From NCBI GenBank assembly GCA_964394815.1, contig CAYMZC010000104.1:1-8814 (forward strand): DNA of 8,814 nt, read 5' to 3'. Shown here one piece after another: positions 1-5,471 of the stretch. Position 1 is the stretch's first letter. The number at the start of each line of letters is the position of its first letter. Position numbers and translations under genes: made by a program. The notes beneath the pieces are model-generated. The model searched no databases. It was not told where the DNA came from and was given only the letters and a program-made list of their open reading frames with translations. Source of the DNA: Sandaracinobacteroides sp964394815 (lineage in GTDB: Bacteria > Pseudomonadota > Alphaproteobacteria > Sphingomonadales > Sphingomonadaceae).

Positions 1-1
1 C

Positions 2-2023
2 GTCGATTTCTCGCAGCGCCTGGGCGACAATCTCGGCCTGTCCGGCGGCTTCAGCTGGAACCGCCGGAAATTCTCGACCGACAATATCGAGATGGATGGC
101 TGGAGCCAGACGGACGACGGCCTCGCCTATGCCGAGGATGTCGAATACCGGGATTATGACGTCACCCGCATCCGCTGGGGCGGCAACCTCGGCCTCGATG
201 TCCGCGCCGGGGATTCGACCACCCTGTTCGTGCGTGGTCTCTACAGCAAGTTCAACGACACCGAGCTGCGCCGGCGGCTGGTCTTCGGCATGAACGAGGA
301 GCCGGCAGGTGGCACCGGCACGACCGCCACCTTCGATTCCGCGGATGGCCGCATCGAAGTCCGCCGTGACCTGAAGGATCGGCGCGAAGTCCAGTCGATC
401 GCAACCATCTCGGCCGGCGGCAAGACCGAAATCGGCCCCTGGACCCTCGATTATTCGGCGGCCTGGTCCTACGCCGACCAGCAGGAAAACGGCTCCATTG
501 ACCCGATCCGCTTCCGCCAGCGCTTCCAGTCTCCCGGCGCGCTCGGGGTGAGCTTCGACTATTCCGACATGGTGCGCCCCGGCTATTCCATCGGTTTCGG
601 CGAAGCCAGTTTCCTCGATCCGTCGCGCTACAGCCTGAGCCTGCTGGAGCGCACCACGCGCGAGGACGCCAAGGACAAGGAGTGGAGCTTCCGCACCGAC
701 ATCGCGCGCGCCTTCTCGCTCGACCAGGGCGAATTCGAGCTGAAGTTCGGCGGCAAGGCCCGTCTGCGCGAAAAGCGGCAGGATTTCGTCATCGACATCT
801 ATGATGGCTATGACGGCGACTTCAGCCTTGCCGACGTGCTCGGCACGCAAAGCTACGGCCTGGCCGACATGGAGCCGGTGACGGACCTGTCGAAGGTGCG
901 CGCCTTCCTCGACACCAACGGCTACGCCAATTTCGAGCGCAACAGCCTCGACAGCGATTTCGCGTCCAACGCAGAAAATTACCGCGCCGAGGAGGATGTG
1001 CTCGCTGCCTATCTGCAGGGCCGTTACGACAGCAGCAGCGTCCGCATCATCGGCGGCCTTCGCGTCGAGCGCACCGATACGCTGCTTTCGGGCAACCGGC
1101 TCGATCTCGTCGAGGAAGGTGCGATCGTGGGCGGTGCCGAACTGGGGGATGACACCCTCTTCATCGACAGGGTACGCCTGCGCAAGGGCTATACCGACTG
1201 GCTGCCGAGCCTCAACGTGCGGGCGAACCTGTCCGACGATGTGGTGGCGCGCGTGGGTGCGTTCCGGTCCCTCATGCGCCCCGGTTTCGGCAAGCTCGCG
1301 CCGCGCTTTGTCATCGAGGAAGACGAGGAAAATTTCCGTAGCGGCGAATTCGGCAACCCGGACCTCAAGCCCTACCGGGCCTGGAACTTCGACGCCACGC
1401 TCGAATATTATTTCGCCCCCAAGGCGGTCGTGCAGGGCGGCGTCTTCTACAAGTCCATCAAGGACTTCATCGTCGATGTCGAATTCCTGGACGGCAGCTT
1501 CGCCGGCATTCCCTACAATGAGGCGATCATCCCGCTGAACGGCGACAAGGCAGAAGTCTTCGGCTTCGAAGCCAGCTACAGCCATGCCCTGACGGGCCTG
1601 CCCGCGTCCTTCGACGGGCTGCTGGTGAACCTGAACTATACCTACACCGATGCGAAGGGCGAGGTTCCCTTCGAGACCGGCACGCGCAGCATTCCGCTGC
1701 CGGCTGCCTCGAAGCACACCTTCAACGCCGTGCTCGGCTATGACCGGGGCGGCTTCTCCTTCCGCGTGGCCGGCGCTTTCCGCGATGGCTATCTGGATGA
1801 ACTGGGCAGCGAAGCCGAGCGCGACCGCTGGGTGAAATCCCATTTCCAGGTCGACCTGTCGGCGAAATACAAGGTGACGGACGGCATCCAGCTCTTCGCC
1901 GAGCTGGTGAACCTGAACAATGCGAAATACACGGCCTATCAGAAGGGCCCGGGCCGTAACCGCCTTCTGCAATATGAAGAATATCAGCTGACCGGCAAGT
2001 TCGGCGTGAAGGCGAGCTTCTGA
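2..2023 (+). CDS. TonB-dependent outer-membrane receptor, 5'-truncated by the window edge
   Basis: The frame is open from the first bases (complete codons from position 2) to TGA at 2021-2023, giving about 673 residues. No start, signal peptide, TonB box or full plug domain is visible, because they lie upstream of the window. What remains is mostly the beta-barrel: alternating polar/aromatic strands, the segment YRDYDVTRIRWGGN (about 137-178), NPDLKPY (1355-1375, a hallmark of the last third of these receptors), the block TDGIQLFAELVNLNN near the end, and a terminal phenylalanine (KASF) as expected for the last barrel strand recognised by the BAM machinery. The style matches the Caulobacter/Xanthomonas-type TonB-dependent receptors. 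Such proteins import large or scarce substrates across the outer membrane using TonB-ExbBD energy. The substrate cannot be read from the barrel. Direct coupling to a phytase (next gene, 1-nt overlap) suggests phytate, an inositol-phosphate or a metal released from phytate. The family call is firm; the substrate is inference. Confidence 0.93.
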   Translation, partial: VDFSQRLGDNLGLSGGFSWNRRKFSTDNIEMDGWSQTDDGLAYAEDVEYRDYDVTRIRWGGNLGLDVRAGDSTTLFVRGLYSKFNDTELRRRLVFGMNEEPAGGTGTTATFDSADGRIEVRRDLKDRREVQSIATISAGGKTEIGPWTLDYSAAWSYADQQENGSIDPIRFRQRFQSPGALGVSFDYSDMVRPGYSIGFGEASFLDPSRYSLSLLERTTREDAKDKEWSFRTDIARAFSLDQGEFELKFGGKARLREKRQDFVIDIYDGYDGDFSLADVLGTQSYGLADMEPVTDLSKVRAFLDTNGYANFERNSLDSDFASNAENYRAEEDVLAAYLQGRYDSSSVRIIGGLRVERTDTLLSGNRLDLVEEGAIVGGAELGDDTLFIDRVRLRKGYTDWLPSLNVRANLSDDVVARVGAFRSLMRPGFGKLAPRFVIEEDEENFRSGEFGNPDLKPYRAWNFDATLEYYFAPKAVVQGGVFYKSIKDFIVDVEFLDGSFAGIPYNEAIIPLNGDKAEVFGFEASYSHALTGLPASFDGLLVNLNYTYTDAKGEVPFETGTRSIPLPAASKHTFNAVLGYDRGGFSFRVAGAFRDGYLDELGSEAERDRWVKSHFQVDLSAKYKVTDGIQLFAELVNLNNAKYTAYQKGPGRNRLLQYEEYQLTGKFGVKASF

Positions 2024-3111
2024 TGCGCGCGCCTGTTCTTGCCACCCTGGCCCTTCTCGCCGGCTGCGCAGCCCCCCAGGCCGAACCGCGGACGGCGTCG
2101 CTGCCGCCTGTCGAGGCGCCCTGGGTTGCCGCCGTCTTGGAAACCCGCGTCGCCGACAATCCGAAGGTCGATGCGGATGACCCGGTGCTGTGGCGCCACC
2201 CGGAAGATCCGTCCCGCGCGCTGTTCATCGGCACCGACAAGTCCATCGGCCTTTATGTGCACGGCATGGATGGCGCGGTGCGGCAGTTCCTTGCCGATGG
2301 CCCGATGAACAATGTGGACCTGCGCCCGATCATGCTGGACGGGCGGCCGATGGTTCTGGTGGCGGCGACCGAAAGGGCAAAATTCGGCATCATGACCTGG
2401 CTGCTCGACCCGGAAACCCTGAAGGTCGAGCGCTGGGGTCATCTGCCGACACCGCGGCAGTTCGGCGAGCCCTATGGCTTCTGCATGGGGCAGGTGGATG
2501 GCGAAACGCTCGTCATTCCCAACAACAAGAAGGGCGCGGTTCTGGCCTTTGCCATCGCGCCCGGTGCCGACGGCAAGCCCGCCATGCAGCTTCGCCACAG
2601 CTGGAAGCTGCGCAGCCAGACCGAAGGCTGTGTCGTGAACGACGAGACAGGCGACCTCTATGTCGGCGAGGAAGACAGGGGCATCTGGCAGATGTCCCTG
2701 CGCCGCCCGGCGGAAGCGCCGCGTTCCATCGCCGGCGTGGATGGGCGCATCATGGTTGCGGATGTCGAGGGGCTGACGCTGATGCGCGATGCTGGCCGCA
2801 CTTTCCTCATCGCGTCCAGCCAGGGCGACAGCGCCTTTGCAGTCTGGGACATTGCCGGCGGCGCGCATGATTTCATCGGCCGTTTCCGTGTCGGCGGCGG
2901 CGGCATCGACCCGGTCACACAGACGGATGGTCTCAGCGCTTGGTCAGGGCCGATCGTCACCTATCCGGAAGGTGCCATCGCCGTGCACGATCATTGCGAT
3001 GGCGACGGGCATGAAGACCCTTCCGATGCCGTCTGCGACAGCGACGCCAAGCAGCAGAATTACAAGCTGGTGGACTGGCGCGATGTGAAAAAGGCGCTCG
3101 GCATCCGCTGA
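2023..3111 (+). CDS. Beta-propeller 3-phytase, predicted lipoprotein
   Basis: This 362-aa protein belongs to the beta-propeller (BPP) phytase family, calcium-dependent enzymes that release phosphate stepwise from myo-inositol hexakisphosphate. Family landmarks in order: DADDPVLW (50-57), GTDKSIGLYVHGMDG (70-84), NNVDLR (96-101), EPYGFCM (149-155), EGCVVNDETGDLYVGEED (201-218), DVEGL (247-251), SSQGDSAFAVW (265-275), TDGLSAWS (301-308), YPEGAIAVHD (314-323) and NYKLVDW (346-352). The length is normal for one propeller domain plus leader. The N-terminus is a short lipoprotein signal with lipobox L-A-G-C (Cys15). Residue 16 is Ala, not Asp, so outer-membrane anchoring facing the periplasm or surface is likely. 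The ATG shares its A with the receptor stop (TGATG), with AAGG 10 nt upstream, so translation is probably coupled. The oddity is a Cys-bounded acidic stretch at residues 325-338 just before NYKLVDW. The terminator at 3138 ends the unit. Confidence 0.94.
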   Translation: MRAPVLATLALLAGCAAPQAEPRTASLPPVEAPWVAAVLETRVADNPKVDADDPVLWRHPEDPSRALFIGTDKSIGLYVHGMDGAVRQFLADGPMNNVDLRPIMLDGRPMVLVAATERAKFGIMTWLLDPETLKVERWGHLPTPRQFGEPYGFCMGQVDGETLVIPNNKKGAVLAFAIAPGADGKPAMQLRHSWKLRSQTEGCVVNDETGDLYVGEEDRGIWQMSLRRPAEAPRSIAGVDGRIMVADVEGLTLMRDAGRTFLIASSQGDSAFAVWDIAGGAHDFIGRFRVGGGGIDPVTQTDGLSAWSGPIVTYPEGAIAVHDHCDGDGHEDPSDAVCDSDAKQQNYKLVDWRDVKKALGIR

Positions 3112-3137
3112 GCGCCCCCGCCCGTCAGCGCGCGCAG

Positions 3138-3180
3138 GCGCCCGCCACGACCGCTTGCGGCTGTCGTGGCGGGCGCTTTT
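3138..3180 (+). terminator. Intrinsic terminator after the phytase gene
   Basis: GCGCCCGCCACGAC (3138-3151) pairs perfectly with GTCGTGGCGGGCGC (3163-3176), a 14-bp GC-rich stem with an 11-nt loop, followed by TTTT at 3177-3180 and then CTGTTT. It begins 26 nt after the phytase stop and fits rho-independent termination of the receptor-phytase transcript. It separates this unit from the ZIP gene, which therefore needs its own promoter or read-through. Confidence 0.9.
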
Positions 3181-3260
3181 CTGTTTATGCATGCCAGGAT
3201 GACGGACATCCGGTTCCCGCACCCCCGCGCTGGCTGCAGACAGCCGGAGGATATGGCCTG

Positions 3261-4004
3261 ATGGGGGCCGGTTTCCTGCCGGGCCTGATTTTCAGCCTGA
3301 TGGCTGCTGTTGCCACGCTTGGCGGCATCCTCGCCATGCGTCTGCATGAGGTGCGTGTCCGTCGTCAGCTCCCGCTGTTCGCGGCCTATGCGGCGACCGT
3401 CCTGATTACTGCCGCCCTTACCCATATCCTGCCGAAAGCCATGGCGTCTGGCGGCTATTCGCTTCCGGTTGTCGGGGCTCTGGCGGTCGGTGGCTATTTG
3501 GCCATGGCGCTTCTGGGTCGGCTGCTTTCCGGGCATGTCTGCGACAGGCCTGCAAGTGCGCGCATGGCAGCAGGTCTGGCGCCTCTGCTTGGAATTGGCC
3601 TTCATTCCCTGCTCGATGGAATGATGATGGCGACAGGCTTTGCCGCAAGCCCCTATCTCGGGGCCATGATGGCCGCTGGCATGGTGCTGCATGAATTCCC
3701 GGAAGGGCTGGTGACCATGGCCCTCATGATCCAGGCGGGCCATTCGGCGCACGCGGCTGGCTTGCGGGCAACCCTCGCCGCCGCCATCACAACGCCCCTC
3801 GGTTTCCTGCTGGCCTGGCCGCTTGTCGGGCCGGGGAGCGCGCAATCAGCTTCGGCGCCGCTGGCCTTGACCGGCGGCGCCCTCATCTGGGTGGCTGTAA
3901 AGCATCTTGCGCCCACCGCCATGCGGGCATCCGCCCGAACGCTGGTGTTGCCCGTGTCGGCCGGCCTGCTGACCGTAATGGCCCTGTCGTTGCCGGGCGC
4001 CTGA
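3261..4004 (+). CDS. ZIP-family divalent metal-ion transporter
   Basis: This 247-aa integral inner-membrane protein has about eight predicted helices (roughly 5-25, 38-60, 68-90, 103-127, 132-158, 164-190, 199-217, 226-245). ZIP permeases carry Zn2+, Fe2+ or Mn2+ into the cytoplasm. Helix 4 contains HSLLDG (115-120) and helix 5 contains HEFPEG (144-149), the paired metal-site motifs of the family. THILPKA (54-60, helix 2) and KHLAPTA (214-220, helix 7) are further typical His-containing helix motifs. The usual Asn after the helix-4 His (HNxxDG/HNxPEG) is Ser116 here, which may alter the second metal site. The loop between helices 3 and 4 is short (about 91-102) and lacks the common His-rich stretch. 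GGAGG at 3246-3250 lies 10 nt before the ATG; the ATG at 3253 is out of frame. The gene follows the terminator, so it is probably a separate unit. Metal specificity cannot be assigned from sequence. A role in taking up metals freed from phytate is speculative. Confidence 0.88.
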   Translation: MGAGFLPGLIFSLMAAVATLGGILAMRLHEVRVRRQLPLFAAYAATVLITAALTHILPKAMASGGYSLPVVGALAVGGYLAMALLGRLLSGHVCDRPASARMAAGLAPLLGIGLHSLLDGMMMATGFAASPYLGAMMAAGMVLHEFPEGLVTMALMIQAGHSAHAAGLRATLAAAITTPLGFLLAWPLVGPGSAQSASAPLALTGGALIWVAVKHLAPTAMRASARTLVLPVSAGLLTVMALSLPGA

Positions 4005-4040
4005 CGGGCGCGGGCGGCATGGCCACCCGTGACCGTCAGG
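4000..4040. terminator. Possible hairpin between convergent genes
   Basis: CCTGACGG (4000-4007, overlapping the ZIP stop codon) pairs with CCGTCAGG (4033-4040). Inside it, CGGGCGGC (4011-4018) pairs with GCCACCCG (4022-4029) with one C/A mismatch and a 3-nt loop. The structure fills the gap between the ZIP stop and the minus-strand gene ending at 4052. Neither side has a real T tract, so its activity as a terminator is uncertain. Confidence 0.35.
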
Positions 4041-4051
4041 ATTTGCCGCAA

Positions 4052-4612
4052 TCAGTCGTTGGGCGGAAAGCTGTGGACATGCACGTCCTCGGCGCCGTGC
4101 CGCTTCAGGATGTCGGTTGCCTTCGCTTCATCCTCCGGGGTCCAGGTGCGAACCCAGAGGAGAAGGCCGCCGGCTTCGAGCTGTTCCTCGATCGCCTTGG
4201 CGCGGTTGTTGCCGACAATGGACGCAAAGACGCTGCCGATGAGGCCGCCCGCCCCGCCGCCGGCAAGGCCGGCTGCAAGGGCCGCCGCCGCCGCGCCACC
4301 GGTGGCGAAGACCGCCGCCATGGCGGCGGTCGCGCCGATGTACATCAGGCCGCCCATCAGTGCGCCTTCGGCATCGCCGGTGGATTCCGTCGAGATCCAG
4401 GCCGTGCGCGGCGCGTTGACGTCATCCTCTTCGGACTTCACCCGGGCATAGCGGTGGCCGAGCTTGGTCTCGAGCGCCTTGTCGGCACCCAGAAGGCTGA
4501 TTTCCGCCCGGTCGAAGCCATTGGACTGGAGGTCCTCGATCGCTGCCTCGAGTGCTTCGGCGGATTGGAAAACGCCGACGGCTTCACGGATGTCAGGCTT
4601 GGTCTCGCTCAT
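4052..4612 (-). CDS. YflT/GsP17M-like general stress protein with glycine-rich hydrophobic core
   Basis: This 186-aa protein has three parts. The N-terminal alpha/beta segment AVGVFQSAEALEAAIEDL...GFDRAEISLLG (about 11-42) has the pattern of the general stress protein 17M (YflT-like) domain. The middle (about 82-134) is an almost uninterrupted Ala/Gly hydrophobic stretch with glycine-zipper spacing, long enough for two membrane-spanning or membrane-inserting helices. The C-terminal segment (about 136-182: basic/acidic helix, GGLLLWVRTW strand, then EDEAKATDILKRHGAEDVHVHSF) repeats the strand-helix-strand logic of the first part. The function is unknown; a membrane-associated envelope or stress role is suggested only by architecture. 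The start is supported by AAGGAG (complement of 4620-4625) 7 nt upstream of the ATG at 4612. It lies 61 bp downstream of fdxA on the same strand with no clear terminator between them, so co-transcription is possible. The family call is moderate: it rests on motif resemblance. Confidence 0.75.
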   Translation of the reverse strand: MSETKPDIREAVGVFQSAEALEAAIEDLQSNGFDRAEISLLGADKALETKLGHRYARVKSEEDDVNAPRTAWISTESTGDAEGALMGGLMYIGATAAMAAVFATGGAAAAALAAGLAGGGAGGLIGSVFASIVGNNRAKAIEEQLEAGGLLLWVRTWTPEDEAKATDILKRHGAEDVHVHSFPPND

Positions 4613-4673
4613 CTCAAGGCTCCTTGTCCCGGGTCAGGGTATCAGTCACAGGTCAGGATGACGTTGCCCGCCG

Positions 4674-5012
4674 TCAGCTGCCCTGGCCAGGCTCCGGCGA
4701 GAAATGCTCCTCGAACTTGTTGTCCTTGTCCTTCCACGCATCGGCGTCGGCGGGCGTATCGCCCTTCACCGTGATGTTCGGCCATTCCGCGCTGTACTTG
4801 GCGTTCAGCTCGACCCATTTGTCGAGATTGGGCTCGGTATCGGGCACGATGGCTTCGGCCGGGCATTCCGGTTCGCACACGCCGCAGTCGATGCATTCGT
4901 TCGGGTTGATGACGAGCATGTTCTCGCCCTCGTAGAAACAGTCGACCGGGCAGACCTCCACACAGTCCATGTATTTGCACTTGATGCAGGCTTCGGTCAC
5001 CACATAGGTCAT
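4674..5012 (-). CDS. fdxA: 7Fe-8S ferredoxin FdxA
   Basis: This is a small cytoplasmic electron carrier of the Azotobacter FdI type, with one [3Fe-4S] and one [4Fe-4S] cluster. An ATG at 5018 would add two residues (Met-Thr). I prefer the ATG at 5012 because it gives the canonical MTYVVTEAC start (112 aa) and because GAGGG (complement of 5021-5025) is 8 nt from it but only 2 nt from the upstream ATG. In 112-aa numbering, cysteines occur at 9, 12, 17, 21, 25, 40, 43, 46 and 50. By alignment with FdI, 9/17/50 ligate the 3Fe cluster and 21/40/43/46 the 4Fe cluster; 12 and 25 are the extra conserved cysteines. The acidic C-terminal extension ending FSPEPGQGS is typical of alphaproteobacterial FdxA. 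It follows the S4-protein gene after 120 bp and probably has its own promoter (see 5067-5096). Its redox partners are not indicated by the neighbours. Confidence 0.96.
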   Translation of the reverse strand: MTYVVTEACIKCKYMDCVEVCPVDCFYEGENMLVINPNECIDCGVCEPECPAEAIVPDTEPNLDKWVELNAKYSAEWPNITVKGDTPADADAWKDKDNKFEEHFSPEPGQGS

Positions 5013-5066
5013 CGTCATGTCCCTCGATTAGGAAATTGTCCCTGCGCCGGAGCGCACACCCTGAAA

Positions 5067-5096
5067 GCGCTAGCGCGCGCGGCGGGCGAGCGTCAA
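5067..5096 (-). promoter_or_regulatory. Putative housekeeping-type promoter for fdxA
   Basis: On the minus strand TTGACGC (5096-5090) matches the alphaproteobacterial -35 consensus TTGACGS exactly. After 15 nt comes GCTAGCGC (5074-5067), which keeps the GCTA core and final C of the GCTANAWC -10 element but misses two positions. Counted the classical way, TTGACG to TAGCGC is an 18-nt spacer. Transcription would start about 45-50 nt before the fdxA ATG. The match is by eye and the -10 sits within a GC-alternating run, so this is tentative. Confidence 0.45.
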
Positions 5097-5132
5097 TGGG
5101 GGGCGGAACAGGGGAGGGGAAAGCCCCCACAT

Positions 5133-5468
5133 TCAGGCAGGCTGCATCGCCTGCTCACCCTTGCCCGGCACGGCGGCATCCGCGGCCCGCGCCTGCGGCA
5201 TGGGCAGAAGGGGCGTATAGAGGCTTCGGGCTTCTGGCGCCGGGCCGCGCCGTTCCGCCATCGTCTCCACCCGAACGGCCACTACCTGATCCCCGCGCGG
5301 AAAGGAGAGCACGGCGCCCGGTCGCACCGTGGTGCAGCTTCGCTCGATCACCCGCCCGTCCAGTCGCAGCCTTCGGCTTTCGCAGAGCGCCTGGGCTGCC
5401 GAGCGGCTTGGCGAAAGCCGCGAGAACCAGAGCCATTTGTCAAGCCGCATGCCGCGTTCGTGGACCAA
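5133..5468 (-). CDS. S4-domain RNA-binding protein, Hsp15 (HslR)-like
   Basis: The 111-aa protein carries one S4 RNA-binding domain at residues about 7-55: MRLDKWLWFSRLSPSR, a helix with ESRRLRLDGRVIE, then TTVRPGAVLSF. It is followed by the tail RVETMAERRGPAPEARSLY, with the RRGPAPEAR motif common in Hsp15-like proteins. In E. coli Hsp15 binds stalled 50S subunits carrying peptidyl-tRNA; a similar ribosome- or RNA-linked role is a family-level expectation here. The start is an uncommon TTG at 5468-5466. GGAGG (complement of 5476-5480, inside the last codons of the helicase gene) lies 7 nt upstream, whereas the ATG at 5450 has no Shine-Dalgarno. Only three bases separate this start from the helicase stop, so the two are almost certainly co-transcribed and translationally coupled. 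Pairing of an RNA helicase with an S4 protein suggests a shared RNA or ribosome task. Confidence 0.9.
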   Translation of the reverse strand: MVHERGMRLDKWLWFSRLSPSRSAAQALCESRRLRLDGRVIERSCTTVRPGAVLSFPRGDQVVAVRVETMAERRGPAPEARSLYTPLLPMPQARAADAAVPGKGEQAMQPA

Positions 5469-5471
5469 GCG

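Noticed and set aside
1984..2868. Minus-strand 294-codon open frame
   Set aside because: It is antisense to the phytase gene and has no recognisable motif.
3060..3845. Minus-strand 261-codon open frame
   Set aside because: It crosses the phytase 3' end, the intrinsic terminator and the ZIP gene in antisense. Its His/Gln/Arg-rich translation is a shadow.
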